A stretch of DNA of 11,491 nt from Circinella umbellata. Taxonomy: Eukaryota > Mucoromycota > Mucoromycetes > Mucorales > Lichtheimiaceae. Location of the stretch: positions 1-11,491 of the forward strand of contig JAIWNF010000198.1 in NCBI GenBank assembly GCA_025093555.1, in the 5' to 3' direction. The position numbers and the translations under genes are program-made. Below the pieces are notes generated by a model, which did no database searches, was not told the origin of the DNA, and saw only the letters and a list, made by a program, of their open reading frames with translations. Of the stretch, positions 1-8,850 are shown one piece after another. Positions within the stretch are counted from its first letter, which is position 1, and every line of letters begins with the position of its first letter.

Positions 1-1406
1 CAAAATAAATACAATTGTTTATTTACATATCAACAATGTAAAGTGAGGGACCACTTTAAAACGACCACGGGAGTGTGTGTAACCCTTACATAAACAACTT
101 TTCTTATTTTCTATTTTTATACACGAATATTCAGAATAATTATTCATATAAGAATATTCTCATTTCTATTACCTTTTACACGAATCAATCTATTGTACAA
201 CAACTTAATATAAATATCCCCTCAATTAATTAATCAAACAATCACATGTAATAACTGCGCGACATTAAACAGTTGCTGCGGATTTAACTGCGTAACATTA
301 GAAAGTTACTGCGGAACAATTGTAAAAGATATATAAACCCCAACTTTTTAAACCAAATAAAAAATCATCAATCTGTTATTCAGTCAATTTGACTTTATTT
401 TAAAATTATTTTCTATTGATCACTCAACACCGAATATTGGGTTGTTTTAATTATTTTATTTATCCAAGGGATTAGCTTAAGATCATTATCTTACTTATTT
501 TATATATATTTATTTGTTGACTACATATTAAACGTAGTATTTGAATTTGATAACAACTAAATTCACATTATAAAGACTCAATACATACAGACATAATATC
601 TCTGTACTAGATTTGATTATATTAAAATCATTATCGCTTAACATATATTATCTCAAAAGAACGTGAGAAATCTTAATAAACAATTACGTTGTAATATACG
701 ATAATATTACTGGTGCTCACTATAAAAATACATAAGCATCTGTTGTAGCTGAATAAATATATCTACTTATAAATTCAATATAAAAACATCCACACCGGCT
801 ACAACGCGTTCCCATTGTTTCTTTTTTTTTGCTTCTTTAAGAACGCATTTCAATATATGATCTTTCTTTTTTATGTCTCGCTTTAAAAATATACCCTTGC
901 AAATGTTACAGTAAAATTTGGAACGTGGTAGTTTCAGCATTGACATATGGATATAAAGAGATGTATTTAAAAGAGGTCAAATTGAGAGCATTCATGTAAG
1001 GTGCAGCATTTTAAATTATTTTCAACCCAGCAACAGTATTTTTCCTGAAGATTATTCGGGTTTCCATGTAGACATCTTTTTTTTACTGTTTTATACTTTA
1101 TGTATTATAAACTAAATAAATTCAAATTAAAAAACACTAATTGAGCATGTTGTCACAAAAGAGAAGCATTTGGAATAAATTTTACGTCAATTTTTTTAGT
1201 AGTTTTTGTGAAGATTCTCAGTGTAAATAGATTTTTTGAGATATTCAGCAAAATTAAGTGATTCAAATCCCGTAGTGTAAGTAAGTATAAATATGGGCGG
1301 TTCAACCGCAAAATAATAAATCTTTATCTTTTCTATCCCTTTTACTTTTACTTTTACCTTTTTCTTTTGATTGATTTTTGACAGACTTTACGACAAGGGA
1401 AACTCT
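1..1406. other. AT-rich intergenic DNA, no gene
   Basis: No reading frame here looks coding. Small structures are visible: a hairpin with stem AAAGTG/CACTTT (40-57), the outer pair ATGTAA (36-41)/TTACAT (86-91), and two imperfect direct copies of about 33 bases sharing TAACTGCG and a TGCGGA end (about 250-318). TATA-like motifs followed by AATAA-type motifs occur near 330-360 and 1286-1320. They could be worn LTR promoters of older retroelements, but no boundary pair, primer site or coding remnant supports that. Confidence 0.5.
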
Positions 1407-1540
1407 ACCATGTGTCATAATTGACATGGAGCGTGTGAGGTTTTGCAGCCTCATACGTCTGGATCTTAGTCGAGTAGTTCGACCGTAATTTAATTGGCTC
1501 AGACGGTAGATTGTTCTGCCTATCCGTGTTGATCATAGAC
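1407..1540. other. Cluster of four small hairpins
   Basis: Four short inverted repeats follow one another in DNA that is otherwise AT-rich and unstructured: CCATG-TCA/TGACATGG (1407-1430), GTGTGAGG/CCTCATAC with an 8-base loop (about 1432-1455), GTCGA/TCGAC with a 5-base loop (about 1468-1482), and GGTAG/CTGCC nested in CGG..CCG (about 1504-1531). A TGGCTCAGACGG box resembles a Pol III A box, but no convincing B box lies at tRNA spacing. It may be a structured leader, an LTR edge or a small RNA. I do not recognise a known RNA family. Confidence 0.3.
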
Positions 1541-1771
1541 CCCTATTTTTTATATTTTCTTAACTTTCCTTTTTCAACTACTTCTTTGAAGCTTTATCTT
1601 AATTATTTTTTAATTATTTTTATTCTTTTTATTCGTGAATTCAATCCTACTCTATTCTCTTATTATCTGTTTTCCCCAGCAATCATCCTTATTACGCCAT
1701 TTATTTTTCTTTATATTTTTCTTTATCGTCCTTTGAACTTTAACACATCTTCCTTTCAACTTTCTTTTCAT

Positions 1772-2088
1772 AACTTTATTTCAAATATCCCTCTTATTTA
1801 CCGTGATTATTATCGCCGCCTATTTATTTCACTCTATTATCTCGAACTTTATTATTTCCTATTCTGTTACCGTCAATCTCTCATCGCGCTCATATATTTT
1901 TCTAACTTTATTTCCCTTCTAACTTTATTATTTCATTACTCTGTTGTCATCTACTTCTAACCCGCTCATTTATTTTTCCCAACTTTATTCTTACTATCCT
2001 GTTGTCAATTATCTATCATTCCGCTTATTTATTGCTTCAACCTTATTTTAGCTATCCTATTGTCACTTTTATCATCATTTATTTTTCC
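1772..2088 (+). repeat. Degenerate tandem repeat, about 58-75 bp units
   Basis: Units begin with AACTTTATT or AACCTTATT at 1772, 1845, 1921, 1981 and 2039, with a partial extra start at 1904. Each unit then carries a CTGTTGTCA-like block, a CCGCTCATT/CCGCTTATT-like block and a TTTATTTTTCCC-like tail. The best pair (1921 and 1981) is exactly 60 bases apart. Lying upstream of the TATA box, the array may be a U3 enhancer-type repeat. That role is inferred from position only. Confidence 0.55.
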
Positions 2089-2330
2089 CTCTCACTATGA
2101 TTATAATATAGTTGAATCTCCTTTTATTTATTTCGATTGTATCCTCATCCTATCCTCTCATAAAACCTTATTATTATTTTTTTTATCTCTCTGCTGTCAT
2201 CATCAATCTCCATCTATTTTTCTTTTATATCTTCCCTTATTAGAGATCGACTACGATCTCATCAATATTTCTAATTAGCAGTAACTTTATTTACGTTATA
2301 TTTCTTTTTCCCTAAAACGTTTTGCCTCGG

Positions 2331-2354
2331 TATAAAAGGCAGAACTCTAATAAA
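2331..2354 (+). promoter_or_regulatory. LTR core promoter (TATA box) and poly(A) signal
   Basis: TATAAAAGG starts at 2331 and AATAAA follows at 2349-2354. This close pairing of TATA box and poly(A) signal is typical of the U3/R region of an LTR and is repeated in the minus-strand LTR family of this window. It would drive the gag-pol transcript starting at 2796. Confidence 0.5.
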
Positions 2355-2664
2355 CACTCGAGGATGAATCTTGCTCTTTCGCTCCGGTATAATAACTTTT
2401 GGTTAAATTTTATTCTTATTTTATTTTTTTTTATCTTTGATATTTTCTTTTGAAATCGCTGCGAGATTCTTTGGGATAATCTCGATTATATTTTTCTTAT
2501 ACTACTTTTCTCTTCTTTTTATACATTTTCTTTACCCTATATTCAACCCGTAACTTCTTTGAACCCATATATTTGTATTTCCTTATTTTGTAATTCCCTT
2601 TTTCGTCTTTCTTTTATTTTTCTTACCTTATTATCATAACATCAAAGCACCACACGTGTCAAAT

Positions 2665-2682
2665 TGGGGGGTCGACCAGGAT
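2665..2682 (+). other. Putative primer binding site (tRNA-Pro-like)
   Basis: TGGGGGGTCGACCAGGAT starts three bases after the proposed LTR end. From general knowledge, the 3' end of eukaryotic tRNA-Pro is primed at TGGGGGCTCGTCCGGGAT. The two agree at 15 of 18 positions, and the host's own tRNA-Pro may differ. Its place between LTR and gag fits a minus-strand primer site. Confidence 0.45.
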
Positions 2683-2795
2683 CATTTTTTTTAAGAAGGA
2701 AATCGTGTCATGTCATTTCTAATATCATTATTATATTACCTTTTTTTATTCTTATTTTATTACATCTTATTTCTTACTACCTTTTTTTGACTATC

Positions 2796-3950
2796 ATGTC
2801 CGAACATATGGTTAACCATCAAATTTTCAAATTCATTTCATTTCCGGGGACCTTTTCTGGAACCAAGGGTAACGAGAATCCAATGGTTTGGCTACGCAAG
2901 GTCAAACGCCTCTGGCTCAGGGGAAATTTTTGGATGAAGAGGTGCTATTAATTGCGGCATCCAATCTAACAAGTCAAGCAGAACTATGGTGGGTACTGTT
3001 AGAAGAAACAATAGTCACTTGGGAAGCTTTTGAAGAAGCATTTAAATCCAGGTTCATTTCTGCGGAGCATCGCGAAGCATGGTGGTCCAAAATTGAAGCA
3101 GTCAAATAAAACGACAGTGAATCAGTACAAGATGTCGCGTTTAAATTACAAGAGTTGTTCCCTTTGGTTGGACCCATTACTGAAATCTTCCAAGTATGTT
3201 ATTTCACGCAGGCTATCGATCCTAATATAGCATACTAAATGGAAGAATCTGGTGTTCCATGTCTTGGAAAGAGGCAGTAAACAGAGCTGTGCGAATAGAG
3301 AACGTGCAAAAGAAATACCTACATGGTCAAGGAAATACTCAAGGTCATGGTAAAGAAATCAGTCACGACATTGCAGTCGGGATGCCGAAATCAACAGTAA
3401 CAATGATAAAACTAGAAGATTCTGCTTCACAAACCCATACCTTACTATCACAAGTCGCCGAGAGTCTTCGCGCCTTGCAACTGCAACTTGGTCCATCCTC
3501 CCACATCAACAATAGGGTTCCGCCACCAAATTACCCTCCAAGACCACCCCCAAAATGTTGTCAATGTGGCGAAGACGGCCACATATCAAGTCGTTGTCCG
3601 GTTCTCCAACAACAAGGTCCAATCAAGAGCCAGGGAAATAGCAACGGACGCCAGTAAAGGGTGATGCTGGTGTCCATCACAATAATACACCCCAAAATAC
3701 AAATAATATGACAAGGGAATTGCCGTACGCAGGTCCAAGACAATTGCCTAAGATCAATCTGGTAGAAGCTGCACAAGTTAATGTGATAGAAAAAAGAAGA
3801 AGAGGTGCATCGGATACGTCAATAACAAATTTATAAGCAGGAGAACGACCTGATAATCACTCCTTTAAACTCCCATTATTGAAACATCCGCCAGTGGTCG
3901 CATCATCTTCAGAACAACAAGAATTACATGTACCGCCTCCGAAAAATAAA
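2796..3950 (+). pseudogene. gag: Ty3/Gypsy gag (capsid and zinc knuckle), broken
   Basis: The likely start is ATG 2796 (MSEHMV), in frame with but downstream of a hydrophobic stretch that is probably non-coding. A capsid-like region follows, containing FPGTFSGTKG, a QAELWW block and WEAFEEAFKSRF, the spacing typical of the retrotransposon gag domain. The C-terminal part (3259-3657) ends in a perfect CX2CX4HX4C zinc knuckle: Cys100, Cys103, His108 and Cys113 of that segment, at 3556-3597. A proline-rich linker precedes it. The gene is dead: the frame changes near 2895-2920, near 3250, near 3650 and again at the A-rich run near 3950, and TAA stops fall at 3107 and 3236 inside conserved sequence. 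The last change, at the gag-pol border, might instead be a relic of programmed frameshifting. Family assignment is firm; exact break positions are approximate. Confidence 0.8.
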
Positions 3951-5242
3951 AAAAAACAAGTAAAAGACAAGCCCCAAGGAAGTTACCAGTTGAACTGGAA
4001 AAACCTGACGTTTGGGAAACGTTAAAGAAACTTGATTCCGGTCTAAGTGTTGCTCAATGGCTTGCACTCGACAAGAACACATACGTCGACGTCCGAGACG
4101 GTTTAAAATTTCTACATGGTCGTCATCAAACCAATAAGACTGACCAAGCAATGGACGTGAATGTTTTGAAGGTTGACCCGAATCAAGAGGTTGGTTATTC
4201 GAATGACAGTGCGGATGACGAAACTGACTGGGATAGTACGTGGTCAGAGGGTTCCCTTGCAGATACTGACCAAGTATCAGATGATCCCGACAATTACGAT
4301 TCGGACGACACCAAATACAACTATTCATATGATTTACAAAGCATAAAGAAGAGTATTCCCCTGCGCGGTCCCGTAGTAATAAATGGTCAAGTCATTCAAG
4401 CGATATTCAATTCCGTCGCTAGTGTTTCTATAATAAGTCAATCGTTGGTCGACAAGCTGAATTTAGTTCTGAGTAGTGACAAGTTAGCCGTTTCAACTAT
4501 GGATGAACAGTCCGATCGCGCTTGCGAGATCGTGAAGAATGTACTAATATGCATGGCTGGAAAATTTAGACCAGAACATATGTGTGTCGAACCCTCTAAC
4601 AAGCGTGATTTATGTCTACTTGGTACTACATGGCTCAGAGCTTATGGGATAACTCCAAATGTAGAACAGTCTACCATCAAGATTCTAATAAAAAATGGAC
4701 GCGGTTATGTTGAACTACAGGCCGATTTTCCGGAGGTGCCCGTCACTAAGGAAAAGCCTAAGGAGGTTTTTGCCATCGTCGCCAATTTAGATAAAGAATT
4801 ACCGCCAAGAGAAAACATTGACACTGGTCAAAAGGACAAGAATAATTTACAATCTTATATCGAAGAAATACCCGACTTGGATGAATCAAGCAAAGAAGAA
4901 TCTAGTAACAAGAAGTTGCCACAGGAACTCGAACGTCTATTAGAAAATTTTGAAGAATTTTTTTTTGAAAAGAGTGGGTTAGGACGAGTAACAACGACAG
5001 AACATCACATCCCTACTACATCTGACATTCTGATATGTTCAAAACCATTCCGCCTCTCATGGGAAGAAGAAACACATTTACGAGTAGAAATAAAAACAAT
5101 TTTAAACCTTAGTTTAATCCGCCCATCATCAGGCCGTTATTCATCTCCAGTATTCTTCATCTGTAAAGCAAATGGCAAATTAAGGCTGGTAGTAGATTAC
5201 AGAGCGTTGAACAAGCAATCATGTTGTACAGACAGAGGATGA
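3950..5242 (+). pseudogene. pol: Ty3/Gypsy pol 5' part: dead protease and truncated RT
   Basis: The frame is open from 3950, so it begins upstream of the first ATG at 4151. Counting from 4151, an acidic linker (about residues 15-60) leads to a retropepsin-like domain whose active-site segment reads FNSVASVSII at residues 86-95. The expected Asp-Ser/Thr-Gly is Asn87-Ser88-Val89, so the catalytic Asp and the Gly are both lost. After a spacer, the reverse transcriptase fingers begin at about residue 275, with RPSSGRYSSPVFFICKANGK and LRLVVDYRALNKQ. The order protease before RT is that of Ty3/Gypsy pol. The RT stops after NKQ: near 5220 the DNA switches to a gag on the other strand, and the last few codons to the stop at 5242 are junction sequence. 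The YXDD catalytic box, RNase H and integrase are absent. Confidence 0.85.
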
Positions 5243-5989
5243 TGATTATTTTCGGATAAAATATTTTGACTTCATTGTTGTGCAGCTTCGACTGCTAAGG
5301 CCAAAATGGATTGCATCATCAGCTGTTAAAGGGAAATGTGTCATAACTTAAAGACGAATAGTAGGTTGTAACCCGCGTTGGAATCAATCTAGTGCTTCTT
5401 TATCTACTATTGACGGTACCGAAGACCAGGCTGCTTGAAATTTTGATATGTAGTTTGCTATAGTACTTGTTTGAACAAGGGACGCCAGATGATCACAAGC
5501 CAATTGTAAGCGATTTGGGGGGCTAAAGTTCACGAAAAATCTTTTTTTAAATACTGATCATTCATCACAGTCTCTCATTAATTCTTGTTGTCTCCACCAA
5601 GTGTCAGCTTCATCATGCAACAAGGTTGCAGCATAATCAGACCATTTGTGCGAGCTCAAATCGGCCATCTCGAGATATCATTCAACAGAGTGAATCTATC
5701 CAGTAGCGGCATCTAGTCCATGGTCACCATGATACATGTCAGGTTCACGTATACGAGCATGGAAGATAGGTCCAGAGCTTTGTTTTTCCAACAACTTGGT
5801 TAATGCTTGCATGATAACTTTATTTTCTTCTGACATTTTTAATACTGGATCTTCAAAGGTAATTTCTTGTTTTGTTGTAAAGGAGGTTTCTTGTTCTAAG
5901 TCTATTAGTGGATCGTTATTATATGTGCGGTATTTGTGAAAACTAGGTACGTTCTTATATTTATCTGGTGAATAGACTTGTTTGGACAT
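5220..5989 (-). pseudogene. gag: Second Ty3/Gypsy gag, minus strand, five stops
   Basis: ATG at 5989 lies 39 bases inside the primer site and begins with MSKQVYSPDK. A REPDMYHGD motif introduces the capsid-like domain, which stays recognisable in the same frame far beyond the first stop: an EADTWWRQQ block, FKKRFFVNFSP, and YISKFQAAWSSVP further on. In-frame stops occur at 5698-5696, 5680-5678, 5560-5558, 5386-5384 and 5350-5348. Each can be explained by one transition (TGG to TAG, CGA to TGA, CAA to TAA). A one-base shift follows near 5320, and the gene ends at the junction near 5220. It is not closely similar to the plus-strand gag, so it is a different family. It belongs with the LTR at 6038-6360. 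Confidence 0.75.
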
Positions 5990-6027
5990 AAAAAAATATA
6001 TATATATATTTATTATTTAATTTCTGT

Positions 6028-6035
6028 CGCTACCA
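6028..6035 (-). other. Primer binding site of the minus-strand element
   Basis: Read on the minus strand, TGGTAGCG starts two bases after the LTR end at 6038. The same eight bases open the yeast Ty1 primer site for initiator tRNA-Met, so an initiator-tRNA primer is plausible. The match does not continue beyond eight bases. Its presence shows that the element's interior lies to the left of this LTR. Confidence 0.6.
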
Positions 6036-6037
6036 AT

Positions 6038-6360
6038 TGTCGTAATATATTTTGGCGGATAACACCGTAGCCAATTAGAAATAGAATAGAACAAAAGATA
6101 ATAATTAAATAAAGTATAAGTTGAAAGATGATGTTTTATTATATGAAATGTGAAGGAGTATTTATATATTTTCTAAACTACTTATAAGATATATGATAAA
6201 CTAATAATGATAATATACGTGTTCATGACTGAGGGTTGACTACGTGTTCGAATAATTATTATGATGATGTGACAGTGATATGGATTAACTACGTGGCAAT
6301 ATAAAAATAAAATACGTTTACAAAAGAAGTATCACAAACGGATAAAAAAGGAAAAGTAGA
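6038..6360 (-). repeat. 5' LTR of second Gypsy family, outer end replaced
   Basis: This is the same sequence as 10202-10523 with about 7 substitutions plus one inserted G (about 98% identity). On the minus strand it carries TATAAATA (6166-6159) and AATAAA (6140-6135) as promoter and poly(A) signal. The inner end is TGTCGTA on the plus strand, followed by the primer site. The outer 25 bases or so found in the other copy, including the TACGACA end, are missing. At 6361 the sequence switches to CACTGG, the start of a CACTA-type transposon. It appears to be the 5' LTR of the gag at 5220-5989. Confidence 0.85.
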
Positions 6361-6379
6361 CACTGGACTTAAAAGGTGG

Positions 6380-6528
6380 TTTGAGAAAATGGGTCTTGCT
6401 AAAACTTTTGGGTTTGAGCTGGTTTGAGCAGCTCAAACGCCCCTGAATGATTTGAGCTGGCTCAAACCGCTCAAATCAGTAGTTTGAGTAACCAGCTCGC
6501 TCAAACGCTTAGTTTGAGTATTCTCAAA
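6380..6528. repeat. TTTGAG/CTCAAA subterminal repeat array
   Basis: Six TTTGAG motifs (6380, 6413, 6423, 6451, 6483, 6513) and five CTCAAA motifs (6432, 6461, 6470, 6500, 6523) occur within 149 bases. Some are paired as perfect palindromes: GTTTGAGC-A-GCTCAAAC at 6422-6438 and TTTGAGC-TG-GCTCAAA at 6451-6466. Subterminal motif clusters in both orientations are the usual transposase binding sites of CACTA elements, so this is probably the binding array for the adjacent transposase. Confidence 0.75.
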
Positions 6529-6650
6529 CGTGTTCAAATAAAAAGTTACCTTATGCAAAATAAATATTAAGTTACGCGATAGTCGTTAAGCATTGTAATA
6601 CTTCATTACTTTTTCTTCATTATTTAATTTTCTTTTTTTTTCTTTGCAAA

Positions 6651-8338
6651 ATGCAGACAGCTGCTGAAATTCATTACGGGATCAAAAAATGCTTTTGTAA
6701 TCAATGTTTTCAAATGAGTACACTACCTGAAAAGTTCATTCATCAAACAGAAAATACTAAACATCGTCATAAGATCGACTACAGCACGAGTTTTATGATG
6801 CGTGGATTGCTAGTCAAAGCGATGAGGATATGATGGATCTTGATGAGAATGGTAGAAAATTATCTTTATTTTATTTTAATATTAAGTTATCGTTTTAACC
6901 AAGTGCGAAATTTATATTTAATGCAGCTGAAACTGAACCCGTTATGCTGGCTTCCATGCTGGGTCCAGATGAAGGGCACATGGATAATGATTTTGACGAT
7001 TATGATTTTGGAGATCAGGAACTACCAGTAGTAGGTGATATACTAAATAATCAGGAGAATACCACTGAGGCAGATGATAATAATGATTTTATGGATGAAG
7101 GTGCGGTTATTTATTTTTCAGACTATCTTTTTTATTTCAACTATTCATTGAATCCTATTTTCATACTATAGAGTCTGTACCAGCTTTTGATAAGTTGTAT
7201 ATGTTCATTGGTCTTTTCATCATCCTGTTCCAACGACAGTACCTTTCTGAAGTTGCTGCCGAAATATTAATGGCATTTATTAATATAATCCTCTCCTACA
7301 CGAATACCTCTTGTCCAAAATTACCAAAAAAATTGTCTATCCTTCGTCAGCATATGGGCGTTGATATTTTTGAAGAAGGCTTAAAAAGATATGTTGCCTG
7401 TAAAAAATGTCACAAAATATATACTCTCGATGTCCTACTCGCTAGCGAACAAACATTATGTAATCATACTGAATATCCTCACCACTCGTCATCTGCTTGG
7501 TCCACAAAGCTATGTAACGAACAGCTTTTCAAAAATGGATCTTGTAAAAAAAATCAACAGTTAAAGGAATATCCTTACCATTCTGTTATTAAAGGATTAC
7601 AGATAATGTTTCGACGATCCAATTTTTACGAGCAAATCAACGCATGGAGATATCGACAACAAACTACTAATGTCTACTATGATATATATGATGGTAATAT
7701 GTGGAGCGAAATAAAGGATAACAACGGCAAAACATTTATTGAAGATAAGCATTCGATCCAATTTGCATTAAATGTTGACTGGTAATATCTATAATCCCTT
7801 TCTTGCAAAGAAAAAAAAAGAAATATATTTCTGCGTGATAAAAATTGAATATTAAGTGTAATATATTTGAGTGTAAACTAAAATACAGACCATAATAGGT
7901 TTTCCCCTTCGAAAATGGTCCTTCTTATAGTTGCGGTGCTATTTATTTGTCAATTTTAAATCTACCACGTTCCCAAAGAAACTTACCAAGCAATATCCTA
8001 TTAATAGGTAAAAAGAAGGTCTTTTTCTGTAGAATAAATATTATATCAGTTTTTTACGCAGCCGACCTTATAGTTAATACATATGTATAATTTTTATATG
8101 ACTATAAAAAAAAATAGGAACTCTTCCTGGTCCAAAGGAGCCAAGTAATCATCAAATGAACCATTATATGGAACCACTGGTGAAGGAATTGGAGAAACTT
8201 TACGAAGGAGTACCCGTTTCTAATGATCCAAACTCACCTACCATGCGCGCAGTATTGTTGTCCATAAACTGTGATATACCAGCGGCACGGAAAGTTGTAG
8301 AGCACTTATACTTTATACACTCAAGGGTTTTTATGCTG
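6651..8338 (+). pseudogene. Tnp2-like (Transposase_21) transposase, five exons, truncated
   Basis: DDE-type transposase of a CACTA element, which would cut and move the transposon in the nucleus. Exons inferred from frame and GT..AG ends: 6651-6851, 6927-7100, 7172-7781, 7899-8007, 8118 onward; introns of 75, 71, 117 and 110 bases. All junction phases agree once two bases are allowed for as lost, one in the T run at 6791-6794 and one in the C run at 7904-7907. Features in order: a Cys-rich N-terminus (CFCNQC), an acidic segment in exon 2, a CX2C zinc-ribbon-like motif (7399-7410) in exon 3, NVDW with a PF and IYLSILNLPR segment across exons 3-4, then TLPGPKEP and INCDIPAARKV in exon 5, all typical of fungal Tnp2 proteins. 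About 440 residues are represented; the rest, including most of the catalytic region, is missing after about 8320. Confidence 0.8.
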
Positions 8339-8802
8339 TAGTTTTGTCAGATATTGCTGTGTAACCATGAAATTTTATATGGAAATACCTGAGAGGCGAG
8401 GCATTGTAATGCATGTTTGTGCAAGCCCATAGCGGTTTTACAACGGACGATATAAGCAAAATAAAGTTTGGAACTTTTCTTTCAATTTTTCTAAATTTTT
8501 TTATTTATTTTTATATCTTTTTACTACATTTTACTCTTTACCTTTTACTTGTTTATAGTACTACTTACTTAAATTAACATTTCTTTATAGTATATCTATT
8601 TGTGCTTATAATAGAAGTTAATTAAGGTTTACTTTAGTAATCTAATTTCTTATAGTAATTATAATTCTATATAATATACTTGATAACCTTAACTTTGAAA
8701 TTTTTATCTAAAAATAAAACTTACTCTAACTTTTAATTTTTTAGCTTCCTATAAGAGTAACATAGCTTATATCAATGTTATAGACATAATTGCTATATTC
8801 AA

Positions 8803-8850
8803 GCGCCGCCTAACATCGGCGTGGACCGCAAATATCCCCCTACCCGGGGA
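8803..8850. other. GC-rich double hairpin patch
   Basis: GCGCCG (8803-8808) pairs with CGGCGT (8817-8822) across an 8-base loop, and TCCCC (8835-8839) pairs with GGGGA (8846-8850) across a 6-base loop. The composition contrasts sharply with the AT-rich flanks. It could be the end of an unrecognised mobile element (Helitron-like ends were considered) or a structured RNA. Neither is proven. Confidence 0.35.

Larger units (their letters stand above)
1422..2661 (+). repeat. Putative 5' LTR of plus-strand Ty3/Gypsy element
   Basis: The right edge is the better supported one: CA at 2660-2661, followed three bases later by a primer-binding-site-like sequence, and gag after that. The left edge at 1422 is chosen because TGACA there is the inverted match of TGTCA at 2657-2661. 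A TATA box at 2331 and AATAAA at 2349 sit where the U3/R junction of an LTR should be. At about 1.24 kb the LTR is long. No second copy exists in the window, so the left edge could be wrong by hundreds of bases. The T-rich reading frames inside it are low complexity and are not taken as genes. Confidence 0.4.
6361..8341 (+). mobile_element. CACTA (En/Spm-like) transposon, 5' part
   Basis: The element starts with CACTGG, the CACTA/CACTG-type terminus, exactly where the LTR sequence stops after TAGA. It continues with a dense subterminal array of TTTGAG/CTCAAA motifs and then a Tnp2-type transposase gene in the same orientation. This order (terminus, subterminal repeats, transposase) is that of CACTA elements. 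The matching right end (an inverted CCAGTG) and the displaced remainder of the LTR are not in the window, so the element is truncated or rearranged. The right limit given is only where transposase similarity fades. Confidence 0.7.

Noticed and set aside
36..910. An LTR starting at TGTAAAGTG with TATA near 330
   Set aside because: No convincing matching end, primer site or internal coding remnant; only promoter-like words in AT-rich sequence.
1257..1310. tRNA or SINE suggested by GATTCAAATCCCG and GGTTCAACC
   Set aside because: B-box-like words only; no A box at the right spacing and no T or acceptor stem could be built.
1511..2278. Two reading frames of 149 and 72 residues
   Set aside because: Low-complexity Phe/Tyr/Leu/Ile/Ser composition from T-rich DNA, overlapping the degenerate tandem repeats and LTR; no motif or family resemblance.
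3924..4328. 134-residue minus-strand frame
   Set aside because: Opposite strand of the gag-pol linker; no recognisable domain, while the plus strand shows clear retroelement sequence.
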